Counted from the stretch's first letter, positions 33,181-42,806 are shown. The stretch: 43,970 nt of DNA from Pedobacter sp. N36a (GCF_014472395.1 NZ_JACSZW010000016.1:1-43970); one strand, 5' to 3'. The notes: generated from the letters alone by a model not told the origin. Made by a program: numbers and translations.

Positions 33181-35589
33181 ATGCAAATTAAGAAAATCTT
33201 GCTAATGGGCATATTATGCGCTAGCGTATTTTGTGTGCAAGGACAGAAATTAAACAAGAGCAGCATCAAAGGACAGGTGTCTGACGATCAAAAGGAAGGA
33301 ATACCGACCGCCACAATACGGTTATTCCCCATCAACAGCATCCAGGCTACAGATCAAAAGGGTAAATTCAATCTTACTGATCTAGCCGCCGGAAACTACA
33401 CCATACAGATCACCGCCATCGGTTTTAAAAAGATAGAGCAAAAGATCAGTGTCAAAGAAAATCAGGACCTGCTCTTGAATTTCTCCATGAAAGAGGCCCA
33501 GAACGATTTAAATGACGTTTCGATTGCTGGAAAAACAGAATCACGCAAAACTAAAGAAGCCGGTTTCGCCGTAAATTCTATCGACTTAAAACAATATGCG
33601 AATACTACTAACGATCTGAATCAGATCCTGAACCGCTCTGCCGGTGTAAAGGTGAGAGAACAGGGAGGTTTAGGTTCAGATTTTGAGTTTTCGATCAATG
33701 GCTTATCAGGGGGACACATTAAGTTTTTTATTGATGGGATTCCGATGGAATCTTATGGAAGCGGCATGACGCTGAACAACTTCCCTGTAAACCTTGCTGA
33801 ACGCGTAGAGGTGTATAAAGGTGTAGTTCCAGCTTACCTGGGCTCAGATGCGTTGGGTGGTGCAGTGAATATTATCACCAAAAAGAACAAAGGAAAATCT
33901 CTTGACCTAAGTTACAGTGCAGGTTCCTTCAATACCCACCGTGCAGGTTTGACAGGAAGTTTTACCGATGATAAAACGGGGATTACCACCAATGTAAGCT
34001 CGTATTATAACTATTCCGACAATAATTATTACATGTATAACAATCCATCAGCCAATGCGCTGATAGAGTTACCCATTCCCGGAGGCTTTGAGCAGGTGGA
34101 GAAACTTCGTCGTTTCCATGATCAGTATGAGTCTTTTATGGGCCAGGTAGAAGCAGGAATTTCCAATAAGAAATGGGCAGATGTATTTGTAGCCGGTGTA
34201 ACGTATACTTCAAACTATAAGCAAAGACAAACCGGTGCGACACAGGAAAAAGTGATTGGTAAGATGACAAATGATGGTCATAACATCATTCCTTCCATTC
34301 GTTACCGTAAGGAAAACCTATTGATCAAAGGTTTATCAGCAAGTGTATTTGCCAATTACTCTGCCAATAAAAACATCCTGACTGATACCAGCGGCAATGA
34401 TTTCCTTTGGGATGGCAGCTCAATACCAAGAAGTAAAAATGGCAGTTTCGGTTCTGAACTTTCTGGCGAAAAAAAATCTATCTCCCATTTAACCGGCCAT
34501 AATATGCTGGCACAGCTGAACCTGGGTTATACGATCTCCCAAAACCACATGGTTAATCTGAACAACAACTATAATAGTTCATATAGAGAAAGTTATAATG
34601 AGATCGACCCTTACAACCATCTTTACGACAGGTCCAACCGCTTAAATAAAAACATTACTGGTATCAGCTACCACCAGCAGGTATTTAATGGCAGAATGAC
34701 CAACAATTTCTTCGGAAAAATGTACGGTCTAAGTGGAAAAACTTATGATAAAGATGGGATTGGCACCAGCAATAGCAAGCAATATTATGGATACGGAGTA
34801 GCTTCCAGCTACAAATTCAGCCCTGTAATCGGGATGAAAGCCTCTTTTGAACATGCTTACAGGTTACCTAGTCTGGTAGAATTATATGGTGACCGGGAAG
34901 TAGTGAGAGGGAATCCAAACTTAAAGCCGGAAAGCAGTAACAACTATAATGTTGGCGTATTTTTCGACAAAAGAATAGGAAAAGGAAAAATCTGGGCAGA
35001 AGCATCCGGATATTATCGCGATGCCAATGATTACATCACCCCCGGGAAATCTGCCGCAGCTAATGACGGTAGTGCCGCAGAGTATACCAATGAGAACGGA
35101 ATTATCATCAGAGGATTTGAGACTGAAGTTCGCTATGATTACAACAACTTATTTTCTGTGCTGGTCAACATGACCTATCAAAGTGCGGTCAACAGGCAGC
35201 AATTTGCAAAAGGATCTGTACGTGAAAGTGCGACTTACCTCAGCAGAGTTCCAAATGAGCCTTGGCTATATGGAAATGCAGATTTCAGCATCGGAAAAGA
35301 CAATCTTATTGGTAAAGACACCAGGGTTCAATTTAACTGGTTTACCCAATTCATCAATGATTACTCTATTAACTGGTCCAAATTGGGCAGTAAGAACACT
35401 AAAGACTATATCCCCCGTCAGTTTATACACAATGCCACATTGACTTATTCGATGCATAAAGGCAGATACAATGTATCGCTGGAAAGCAGAAACCTAACCA
35501 ATGTGATCGCTTATGATAAGTTTAAGCTGCAGAAACCCGGCACTTCATTCTTCATCAAATTACGTTACGCCATTTCGCAATTCAATTAA
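33181..35589 (+). CDS. TonB-dependent siderophore receptor, XusA-like
   Basis: The 802-residue protein has a signal peptide (about 1-21), a carboxypeptidase-regulatory-like domain (about 28-105), a plug (about 135-235, with FFIDGIPMESYGSG and GSDALGGAVNIITKK) and a barrel ending FFIKLRYAISQFN. It lacks the STN signalling domain of FecA-type transducers, so it probably does not itself signal to the anti-sigma factor. Flanking DUF4374 and PepSY genes suggest uptake of a ferric siderophore or related iron chelate. The DUF4374 gene follows 14 bases later. Confidence 0.9.
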   Translation: MQIKKILLMGILCASVFCVQGQKLNKSSIKGQVSDDQKEGIPTATIRLFPINSIQATDQKGKFNLTDLAAGNYTIQITAIGFKKIEQKISVKENQDLLLNFSMKEAQNDLNDVSIAGKTESRKTKEAGFAVNSIDLKQYANTTNDLNQILNRSAGVKVREQGGLGSDFEFSINGLSGGHIKFFIDGIPMESYGSGMTLNNFPVNLAERVEVYKGVVPAYLGSDALGGAVNIITKKNKGKSLDLSYSAGSFNTHRAGLTGSFTDDKTGITTNVSSYYNYSDNNYYMYNNPSANALIELPIPGGFEQVEKLRRFHDQYESFMGQVEAGISNKKWADVFVAGVTYTSNYKQRQTGATQEKVIGKMTNDGHNIIPSIRYRKENLLIKGLSASVFANYSANKNILTDTSGNDFLWDGSSIPRSKNGSFGSELSGEKKSISHLTGHNMLAQLNLGYTISQNHMVNLNNNYNSSYRESYNEIDPYNHLYDRSNRLNKNITGISYHQQVFNGRMTNNFFGKMYGLSGKTYDKDGIGTSNSKQYYGYGVASSYKFSPVIGMKASFEHAYRLPSLVELYGDREVVRGNPNLKPESSNNYNVGVFFDKRIGKGKIWAEASGYYRDANDYITPGKSAAANDGSAAEYTNENGIIIRGFETEVRYDYNNLFSVLVNMTYQSAVNRQQFAKGSVRESATYLSRVPNEPWLYGNADFSIGKDNLIGKDTRVQFNWFTQFINDYSINWSKLGSKNTKDYIPRQFIHNATLTYSMHKGRYNVSLESRNLTNVIAYDKFKLQKPGTSFFIKLRYAISQFN

Positions 35590-35603
35590 AATAAATATAA
35601 TCT

Positions 35604-36833
35604 ATGAACATGTTTACTACAATTAAAACAAGACTATTGGTTCTGGCCATAGCATTGGTCTTTATCTCTGGCCTTTCTGCCTGCAAAAAAGACAACAAAG
35701 GCTCCGGTACGGATGAAAAAGAAAATGGCGAATATGCTGTAATCTATTCTGTTGGAGATGATAGTTACCTGTTAAACATCAACTCTTTAACAGAAGGAAA
35801 AATCAGCCCAAAGGGCAATGGTATTGATGTTTCAAACATTTTTACCTGGGGAGAAAACATCATTCAAAAGGGAAGACATTTCTACTTCTTAAACCCTACA
35901 GGAAGATTCAGCAAGCATTTATATCAGGATGGCAAGCTGACAAAAGAAGGTGAAATTCCTTTTACTGCCTTCCCAAGTCCTTATATAGGCTGGTCTCTAT
36001 GGCTGGATAATAACCAAGTGATGTTTGGCCCAAGAGGAAGTAACCTTTATGCAATTATCAATGTGAGCAACATGACGATTGTAAAAAGCGGCGAATTCGA
36101 CCTTCCAAGCGTTCCTGCAGGACATAGCAGAAGAGTTTATTCAGCATTTACCAGTGGAAATAAGGTGATGATTGGATATGGACTATACAATGAAGTGACC
36201 CAATTGACAAGCGATGAGTCTTATCTGGCTTCAATGGATCTTCCCTCATTAAACAACTTTAAAGTAACCAGCAAAGACGGTCGCTCTGCTCCTGCAGGCC
36301 CACTAAGAAACGGTTATTTTGGTCAGTTTGTTGACAATGGCAACGACTACCTATTGACGCACCCTATGCCAATGTTAGGTGGTAATAAACCGAATATGCC
36401 TACTGGTTTCTTCAGAATTAAAGCGGGTACTGATACTTTTGATCCTAATTACTTCTTCAATGTTTCTGCCCTGACAAATGGTGATAACCAATTGGGTGTA
36501 TGTTATGTTGGAAACGGAAAAGCGATTCTTGCCAATGCAAAAGATGCTAAAAACCGCGTAAAAGTAAAAGACGACTGGTGGTATGCTGACATGTGGGAAT
36601 ACCTTGTTGTAGATGTAAACACACAGAAAGTGATTAAAAGATTAGACTTTCCGCCGCTATTGAACTCACGTTCAGCGATTGTTCTTGGTGGTAAGGCTTA
36701 CATCGCAGTAAATGATCCTAAAGCAGACGCGATTTATGTATATGAATATGATCCAATTGCGGATACGCTTAAAAAAGGTTTAAGAATCGACGGTGGATCT
36801 GACAATACCCCAATCCTTTACAAATTAAATTAA
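35604..36833 (+). CDS. DUF4374 surface lipoprotein, copy 2, XusB-like
   Basis: The 409-residue protein has a lipobox GLSAC (Cys27) and a DUF4374 body: repeated strand-turn units, FNVSALTNGDNQLGVCYVGNG and the ending YEYDPIADTLKKGLRIDG. It pairs directly with the upstream receptor, as XusB does with XusA, and is expected on the outer surface capturing a ferric siderophore. It is related to, but clearly diverged from, the lipoprotein at 31782. A hairpin follows the gene before the PepSY gene. Confidence 0.83.
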   Translation: MNMFTTIKTRLLVLAIALVFISGLSACKKDNKGSGTDEKENGEYAVIYSVGDDSYLLNINSLTEGKISPKGNGIDVSNIFTWGENIIQKGRHFYFLNPTGRFSKHLYQDGKLTKEGEIPFTAFPSPYIGWSLWLDNNQVMFGPRGSNLYAIINVSNMTIVKSGEFDLPSVPAGHSRRVYSAFTSGNKVMIGYGLYNEVTQLTSDESYLASMDLPSLNNFKVTSKDGRSAPAGPLRNGYFGQFVDNGNDYLLTHPMPMLGGNKPNMPTGFFRIKAGTDTFDPNYFFNVSALTNGDNQLGVCYVGNGKAILANAKDAKNRVKVKDDWWYADMWEYLVVDVNTQKVIKRLDFPPLLNSRSAIVLGGKAYIAVNDPKADAIYVYEYDPIADTLKKGLRIDGGSDNTPILYKLN

Positions 36834-36860
36834 CAGCGTTTCTCCGCTAATGTTGATAGA

Positions 36861-36893
36861 AAACCCCGGGCTTCCGATGGAGTTCCGGGGTTT
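36861..36893 (+). terminator. GC-rich hairpin after the DUF4374 gene
   Basis: AAACCCCGG and CCGGGGTTT form a 9-bp perfect stem, with further inner pairing. There is no long T-run, so it may be a partial terminator or an mRNA-stabilising hairpin that lowers expression of the PepSY and second receptor genes. Confidence 0.6.
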
Positions 36894-36919
36894 ATCTCCT
36901 CCTATTACCTATAAACTTT

Positions 36920-38062
36920 ATGTTCAACAAAATAAACGCATGGCTACACCTCTGGCTGGGACTGGCCTCAGGAATTGTAGTGGTTATCCTCAGCATCACC
37001 GGTTGTGTGCTGGTATTTGAACAGGAAATCAAAAGCCTCAGCCGCCCATGGCTGCATGCTCAACAACCTGCAAATGCAAAAGTATTGGCTCCTTCTATAT
37101 TACACCGTGCCGTGGAGCAGGCATTACCTGGAAAACATATTGAATCGGTATGGTATCATGGTGCTGGTAGAACGGCACATTTTAACGTCCATGAATCGGA
37201 TTCTCTGGTTTATGTGAACCCTTATACTGCAGAAGTAATTGCGATGGTGGATGATGAAGATTTCTTTCACTTTATGGATGAAGGACACCGACACCTTTGG
37301 ATGCCACGTGCCATTGGCCGCCAGGTGGTAGGCTGGTCTACCTTTATTTTCTTCCTGCTGACACTCAGCGGCCTCATTTTATGGTGGCCAAAGAAATGGA
37401 ATAAACGAGGTCGTGACCAGAGTTTCAAGATCAAATGGAAAGCTCGTTTTAAACGGGTAAACTACGATTTACACAATGTACTGGGATTTTATTCTTTATT
37501 GATCGCCTTGCTAATGGCCATTACCGGTTTAGTCATGAGCTTTTCCTGGTTTGGACAAGGGGTCTACTGGTTAACAGGCGGTGAAAACAAACCCAGACAA
37601 AAAAGACAAAAGATGGAGGTTTCAGGACCATCCGTAAATACTTCCCTGCAAAATGCAGACATCATCTGGCATAAAGTAGTGAATGACATTGCCAGATACA
37701 ACAAAGATCAGATCATCATTCATTTCGCCGAAGAACCTGATGAGGCAATTTATGCCTGTACAGACATGACATTGGGTTTTTGGAGAGACCTGAATTTTGA
37801 TCCTTTAACCTTGGAGTTACTGCCTAATTCGACCAAACGTCTGGAAGATATAAAGTTTCCAGATCAGGTACGCAAACTCAACTATGCCATCCATGTGGGG
37901 GCCATTGGAGGCTTGACGACAAAAATATTGTACTTCCTGGCCAGCTTAATTTGTGCCAGTTTACCCATCACCGGCTTTTATATCTGGTGGGGCAAAAAGA
38001 AAAAAACTAAAAAATCTCCAGCTGCAGTAAAACAGCCGAAGCAAGTTCTAAGCACTCCCTAA
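36920..38062 (+). CDS. PepSY-associated inner membrane protein, XusC-like
   Basis: The 380-residue protein has four main membrane segments: LHLWLGLASGIVVVILSITG at the start, one around 145 (STFIFFLLTLSGLILWW), one around 200 (DLHNVLGFYSLLIALLMAI) and one near 350. Conserved histidines at or near helix ends (H10, and DEGHRHLWMPR) suggest heme or metal binding and a reductase-like role, as in PepSY-TM proteins linked to siderophore receptors. A periplasmic PepSY domain lies between helices 1 and 2. It would release iron from the imported chelate or assist its transport. The next receptor gene begins one base after its stop. Confidence 0.87.
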   Translation: MFNKINAWLHLWLGLASGIVVVILSITGCVLVFEQEIKSLSRPWLHAQQPANAKVLAPSILHRAVEQALPGKHIESVWYHGAGRTAHFNVHESDSLVYVNPYTAEVIAMVDDEDFFHFMDEGHRHLWMPRAIGRQVVGWSTFIFFLLTLSGLILWWPKKWNKRGRDQSFKIKWKARFKRVNYDLHNVLGFYSLLIALLMAITGLVMSFSWFGQGVYWLTGGENKPRQKRQKMEVSGPSVNTSLQNADIIWHKVVNDIARYNKDQIIIHFAEEPDEAIYACTDMTLGFWRDLNFDPLTLELLPNSTKRLEDIKFPDQVRKLNYAIHVGAIGGLTTKILYFLASLICASLPITGFYIWWGKKKKTKKSPAAVKQPKQVLSTP

Positions 38063-38063
38063 C

Positions 38064-40493
38064 ATGATGAAAACATATATTCTTGCCCTTCTTTGCACGC
38101 TTTCTATTGCCTTTTCTACGACCGTAAAGGCCCAAAAAAATATCTATGGTAAATTACTGGACGAAAAAGCACAGCACATTCCTTTTGCTTCTGTAACCGT
38201 ATTGCGCTCTGCCGATTCTGTAAAGGCTTATTCCGTGATGACGGATACGGCGGGAAATTTTGTCCTTTCCGGGGTTAAAAACGGTAAATACCTGGTAAAA
38301 ATCAGCTATATCGGCTATGAGGATTATTATTCTCCGGTCATTGAGCTCACTACTTTCAAAAGTTTACATCACCTGGGTTCGATTCGTTTGAATGCAGATA
38401 GCAGGTTACTAAATACAGTCAATATCAGCGGACAGAGGCCATTAATTGAGCAAACGCTCGATAAAACGATCATGAATGTGGAAAAAAGCATCTTCGCAGA
38501 AGGTAATACTGCCCTGGAATTACTGAACAAGGCTCCAGGTGTAACCGTCTCCGAAAATGGGGAGGTATCGCTGAAAGGAAGGTCAGGAACAATAGTGATG
38601 ATCAACGGAAAACCAACTTATCTATCCGGTGATCAGCTGGCCAATTTGCTGAGAGGAACAAACTCATCCTCCATCTCCAGAATAGAAATCATGTCTAACC
38701 CTACCGCACAATTTGATGCTTCAGGCAGCGGCGGAATTGTGAATATCATCATTAAAAAAAATATGCTGATCGGTTTTAACGGCAATATCTCAGGAAACAT
38801 TGGTGCCGGTAAAGACATCAGAAACGGGCAAGGCATTGCACTAAGTTACCATACGACCCTGCTGAATACCTATGGAAGCTATAATGCCAACAATCAGAAT
38901 TTGGAAAGTAAGCGCAATGCCGAACGCCTGTTTTATAGTGACAGCAGGGCTTTACTGCAAAGCATCCAGCAAGAAACAATGGAAAAAGCAAAACTGCGAT
39001 CTCATAATTTCAGGTTCGGAATAGACTTGAATCTGAATGAGAAGAATACACTGGGCTTTTTAGTGAATGGTGCCATTGGGAGATATCCAACAGAACAGCC
39101 AAGTACCAGCATTTTAAGGAATGCTAATGGCGAAGCTTCCTGGACTGCGCTTACGCAAACCAATAATAAAGAAAACTGGACAGATCTACTTTACAATGCA
39201 AATTATGTACATAAGTTTAATGCTGATGGTCATGAGCTAAAGGCCGATGTAGATTATGTTTACCATTTTTCCAAAATGCAGCAGCAACTGGATACGCGTT
39301 ATGTATTGCCAACTGGAAATGCGGACAGATTACCTTCCGGCCGAAGGGGAAACATCCCATCCAACGACGATGTGTATGCTGCAAAAATAGATTATATCCT
39401 GCCTTTGAATAAAAAATCAAAGCTGGAAGCAGGATGGAAAGGCAGCTATGTCCGCACCGAAAACAACCTGCAATATGATACTTTGCAAAACCAGAGTTAT
39501 CTGCCAGATGCAAGTACCAGCAACCATTTTATTTATAATGAAAACATCCAGGCCGCCTATATTAATTTGAATACGGCATGGTCAAAATATCAGCTGCAAG
39601 CAGGTTTACGTGCTGAATATACAAATACTAAAGGGGAGCAGATTACTTCAAATATAACCTTTAAAAAGGATTACCTGGGCCTCTTCCCAAGTTTATTCCT
39701 GACCAGAGATTTTAACGAAAATCACCAGTTAAAGACTGGATACAGCAGACGAATTAAGCGTCCGGGTTATTGGGACTTAAACCCTTTCCGCGTATATGAT
39801 GATCCTTTTTCCTTTTATGAAGGCAACCCTTACTTAAAACCGGCAATAGTAAATGCAGTAGAGCTGGGTTATGGATTTAAATCGCGATACTTCGCAACGT
39901 TGAGTTATAACCATACCGGTAATGTGATTGCCGAACAGGTAGGCAGCCTGGAGGATGGAACAGTAACTTTCCAACGCCCTGAAAACATGGGTTCTTTTGA
40001 CAATTTCGGATTGAGTGTGACCACGGCTACACAGATTTTCAAATGGTGGACAGGCAGTCAGTTTTTGAATGTTTACCACAACAGGTACAAGGTCAACAGC
40101 AGTGCCGGAAATACAATAAACAGCGGCAATACGGTCAGTCTCAATTCTCAAAACACTTTCAATTTGGGTAAAGGCTGGAAAACAGAACTGAGTGCGTTTT
40201 TCATCTCGGAAGAAGTATCAGGAATCACGACCACCAGACCATACAGCATCATTTCTTCGGGTATCCAGAAAGAGGTGCTTAAAGGAAAAGGAAGCTTGAA
40301 ATTCATGGTGAACGATATTTTTGAAGGCTACCGGATCAAAAGAAAAATGGCTTATGAAAATGTATTGTTCTTAAGTCGTAATGCCTCCGACAGCAGGTAT
40401 GGCCTCTTGTCTTTTAGCTACCGGTTTGGGGCAAAAGGGACACCATCAAATGAAAGAAGTACCAGTAGTGAAGATTTAAAAGGAAGGATGTAA
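38064..40493 (+). CDS. Second TonB-dependent receptor / outer membrane beta-barrel protein
   Basis: The 809-residue protein has a signal peptide (cleavage about residue 23, VKAQ), a carboxypeptidase-regulatory-like domain (about 27-110), a plug with ALELLNKAPGVTVSENG and NPTAQFDASGSGGIVNIIIKK, and a C-terminal barrel of the OMP_b-brl_3 type. It is a different subfamily from the receptor at 33181, so the two probably do not arise from a recent duplication. It starts one base after the PepSY gene and ends 5 bases before the Fur-like gene, so all three are coupled. Two adjacent ATGs are possible starts. Confidence 0.88.
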   Translation: MMKTYILALLCTLSIAFSTTVKAQKNIYGKLLDEKAQHIPFASVTVLRSADSVKAYSVMTDTAGNFVLSGVKNGKYLVKISYIGYEDYYSPVIELTTFKSLHHLGSIRLNADSRLLNTVNISGQRPLIEQTLDKTIMNVEKSIFAEGNTALELLNKAPGVTVSENGEVSLKGRSGTIVMINGKPTYLSGDQLANLLRGTNSSSISRIEIMSNPTAQFDASGSGGIVNIIIKKNMLIGFNGNISGNIGAGKDIRNGQGIALSYHTTLLNTYGSYNANNQNLESKRNAERLFYSDSRALLQSIQQETMEKAKLRSHNFRFGIDLNLNEKNTLGFLVNGAIGRYPTEQPSTSILRNANGEASWTALTQTNNKENWTDLLYNANYVHKFNADGHELKADVDYVYHFSKMQQQLDTRYVLPTGNADRLPSGRRGNIPSNDDVYAAKIDYILPLNKKSKLEAGWKGSYVRTENNLQYDTLQNQSYLPDASTSNHFIYNENIQAAYINLNTAWSKYQLQAGLRAEYTNTKGEQITSNITFKKDYLGLFPSLFLTRDFNENHQLKTGYSRRIKRPGYWDLNPFRVYDDPFSFYEGNPYLKPAIVNAVELGYGFKSRYFATLSYNHTGNVIAEQVGSLEDGTVTFQRPENMGSFDNFGLSVTTATQIFKWWTGSQFLNVYHNRYKVNSSAGNTINSGNTVSLNSQNTFNLGKGWKTELSAFFISEEVSGITTTRPYSIISSGIQKEVLKGKGSLKFMVNDIFEGYRIKRKMAYENVLFLSRNASDSRYGLLSFSYRFGAKGTPSNERSTSSEDLKGRM

Positions 40494-40498
40494 ACGAG

Positions 40499-40726
40499 AT
40501 GGTGGCAAAACATGGGATTTCCAGGATTAGCAGAGTTATTCTTCAATATATGGAGGAAAACGGAGATGGTTTAGACGCAGAAACGCTATGGCTGGAATTG
40601 CGAAAACATGGACACCGCATGTGCGTTTGCTCGGTTTACATCAATCTTAAAAGGCTGGAAAAGATGAAAAGGCTACAGAAAACACAGGCCGCAGACCGGA
40701 AATATGTGTTTGCTATGAATAAATGA
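40499..40726 (+). CDS. Mini-Fur: stand-alone Fur-like winged helix
   Basis: The 75-residue protein resembles only the DNA-binding half of Fur: ISRVILQYMEENGDGLDAET corresponds to the helix 1-2 region, LWLELRKHGHRMCVCSVYIN to the helix ending in a Fur-type TVYR-like VYINL, and LKRLEKMKRLQKTQ to the wing. It ends where the metal-binding dimerisation domain of Fur (~70 more residues) would begin. None of the Fur metal-site clusters is present. Placed last in an iron-uptake operon, it may be a feedback or antagonist regulator. It could instead be an unrelated winged helix; the match is by eye. Confidence 0.62.
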   Translation: MVAKHGISRISRVILQYMEENGDGLDAETLWLELRKHGHRMCVCSVYINLKRLEKMKRLQKTQAADRKYVFAMNK

Positions 40727-40776
40727 TAGATCTGGCTGCCTATACCTCGGTGCTCGCAGCTAAATCCTCACTATAC

Positions 40777-40801
40777 ATGGACAAAACATCTTTTTGTCCA
40801 T
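40777..40801 (+). terminator. Terminator after the iron-uptake operon
   Basis: ATGGACAAAA and TTTTGTCCAT form a 10-bp perfect stem with a 5-base loop, followed by ATTTTTT. It lies 50 bases after the mini-Fur stop and before the convergent membrane-protein gene. Confidence 0.6.
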
Positions 40802-40869
40802 TCACTATTTTTTCGTGGATATAATTTTTGACATGCCTTCAGCGTTTAACCAGGAAAAATGACAAATTC

Positions 40870-41775
40870 TTAAGCTAATTTAATCATTGGAACACTTCCG
40901 CTCGTTGCGAAGAATTTTTTATTATTTCTGATTCCTCTATCATGGAATTTTTCTATCAGTGCTCCGCTAGAAATCAACAGGCTGGTAAACTTGATTTGCT
41001 CGCCATTTTTAAAGGTGATAATAAATACTTCACATTCGCTCCATAGACTTCTTTGGTAGCGCAGTCCATAAGCATTAATCCTAACGATATCCTGTTTACT
41101 ATATGTTTTCTTATTGTCTATTGTCCCATAAACAAACTCCTCATGGCCTCTTGAAATTTGAATGTAATTATTCTCGTCTGCCAATAGATAATCGAAAAAC
41201 AAGTAAATCAGTGGGCCCCATAACAGCAGAAAAACCCATAACATAGTTTCTGCAGCAGCAATTAGATTAAAACGCCCCGGATGCTCAAGGTATGATAATC
41301 CCAACATAAGTAAAATGGCTGCCATCATGTAAATTGGGAACCTGAAAAAAGTTATGATCGCTCTTGTGCCGATAGTATACTCAAAAGGATTGGTTCTAAA
41401 ATGAGTGGACGGTTTAACTACAAAACCATATTTCTCAAATCCCTGAAGCTTTCCCTTTTGTTCAAAATAGGCTTGTACAAATGAAACAGCATCTTCAAGT
41501 GTAGGAATAACCTTAAGATAAACCTTATCGTTAGTATCCAGATAATAGAGAGAGAACTTACCAGAAAAATACGGGCCAATCTTTAGATAGGTCCCAATAG
41601 GATTCTCGATTGTTACGGAGGGACAAGAGAGTTTTATATCAGCCAAGCTTCGCTCCGTAGCCCATGGATAATTTAAAACTAAGAAAATGGTATCGGCAAG
41701 GCTGCGTTCTGCAACATCATGAAATTCCCCCTTTTCGCTCCTTTGGTATTGAACTTTTGAAATTAATAGTGTCAC
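40870..41775 (-). CDS. Hypothetical membrane protein with two central helices
   Basis: The 301-residue protein has two membrane helices in the middle (about 145-165 and 178-200) between soluble halves. The C-terminal half, with VYGTIDNKKTYSKQDIVRINAY and VFIITFKNGEQIKFTS, looks like a bacterial PH-type strand region. The N-terminal half has two similar stretches, AERSLADTI and TERSLADIK, 18 residues apart. The start is GTG at 41775; an in-frame stop lies two codons upstream. I cannot assign a function. It is convergent with the mini-Fur gene. Confidence 0.6.
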   Translation of the reverse strand: MTLLISKVQYQRSEKGEFHDVAERSLADTIFLVLNYPWATERSLADIKLSCPSVTIENPIGTYLKIGPYFSGKFSLYYLDTNDKVYLKVIPTLEDAVSFVQAYFEQKGKLQGFEKYGFVVKPSTHFRTNPFEYTIGTRAIITFFRFPIYMMAAILLMLGLSYLEHPGRFNLIAAAETMLWVFLLLWGPLIYLFFDYLLADENNYIQISRGHEEFVYGTIDNKKTYSKQDIVRINAYGLRYQRSLWSECEVFIITFKNGEQIKFTSLLISSGALIEKFHDRGIRNNKKFFATSGSVPMIKLA

Positions 41776-41917
41776 GGCTTAATATGATTAGTACCTATGA
41801 AGATAAACAATCGCTCCACCATAAGCCTAAATTTATTCTATCTTAGTATGCAATGCTCTATTTAACCTAATAAGTCTCTCACTCTCTTTAACAAAGATCA
41901 CCCGATCAAAGGAGGGC

Positions 41918-42748
41918 TTATTTTCCGGCTATCTTGAATCCCTTTAGACTCATGCCATGATGTCTTTTAAAGAATTTATTGATATGGCTTTCATCAGCAA
42001 ACCCAAATTCTTCTGCGATTTCGTGGACACGCCTGTCGCTAAATCGAAGACGGTGTTCAATCAATCGGATGCGATAGGCGGAAATGTAATGCTGAATACT
42101 TTCTGCACATTGATCACGAAAATAACTCCCAAGATAGGTTGGTGATATGGAGAATTTTTCAGCGATTGCTGCAATTTTCAATCTTCCAGGCTGTCGAATA
42201 TTTTCTTGAATATAGTCCAGAATTTGTAGAATCCGCGCATCTGCATTAGGGGAAATATGCTCAGGCTTGACCACAGAAATACTTCTTGCAGCGATGACGA
42301 TAATTGCGTTCACTAAATGGCGCTTCAGATCTTCATTGTAAAGGTTATGGATCTCAATGGCATGCTGTAAGTGTTTCATCAACGACGCTACAGTCTGCTG
42401 ATCCCCCGGATGGGTTAAAATTGAACTTGATAAATGAGAAGCATAGTATAAAAGACATTCTATATGGTCTATGCTTTTCCATTGGTATTCTCTAATATAA
42501 CTTTCACCGAAACGAACCACCATAAACTCGCAGACACCCTCTAAATCAAAGGCATGAGCATCATGGGGCGTGATCAAAAACAAGTCTCCCGCAGCAAAGG
42601 CAACCTGATTTCCATTTATATCATGGTTTCCAATACCAGAAATCACATAAACCAATTCAAAAAAATTGAATTGCCGATCACGTAAAGGACATTCCCTTAC
42701 CTTTTCATAAAAGACTTCAAGTGCCTGGTGTATATTTTCCTTCGACAT
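41918..42748 (-). CDS. AraC-family transcriptional regulator
   Basis: The 276-residue protein has an N-terminal cupin-like sensor domain (VYVISGIGNHDINGNQVAF, then GDLFLITPHDAHAF) and the paired AraC helix-turn-helices at the end (LKIAAIAEKFSISPTYLGSYF and VHEIAEEFGFADESHINKFF). It is divergent from the quinone-oxidoreductase-like gene, 85 bases away, and probably controls it. The -7 box TACCTTTG lies four bases before its ATG, predicting leaderless translation. Confidence 0.9.
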   Translation of the reverse strand: MSKENIHQALEVFYEKVRECPLRDRQFNFFELVYVISGIGNHDINGNQVAFAAGDLFLITPHDAHAFDLEGVCEFMVVRFGESYIREYQWKSIDHIECLLYYASHLSSSILTHPGDQQTVASLMKHLQHAIEIHNLYNEDLKRHLVNAIIVIAARSISVVKPEHISPNADARILQILDYIQENIRQPGRLKIAAIAEKFSISPTYLGSYFRDQCAESIQHYISAYRIRLIEHRLRFSDRRVHEIAEEFGFADESHINKFFKRHHGMSLKGFKIAGK

Positions 42749-42752
42749 ACTG

Positions 42753-42760
42753 CAAAGGTA
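42753..42760 (-). promoter_or_regulatory. -7 box directly abutting the AraC gene start
   Basis: On the minus strand TACCTTTG-CAGT-ATG repeats the four-base spacing seen at 7690 and 20781. No -33 TTTG stands 19 bases upstream. Confidence 0.55.
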
Positions 42761-42806
42761 CCTAAATAGGCTAGAAATGTACCTGTTTTAAGGCTTAATA
42801 TAGGTC

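Noticed and set aside
33181..40493. The two TonB-dependent receptors as a tandem duplication
   Set aside because: Their plug and barrel sequences belong to visibly different subfamilies and share only general receptor motifs.
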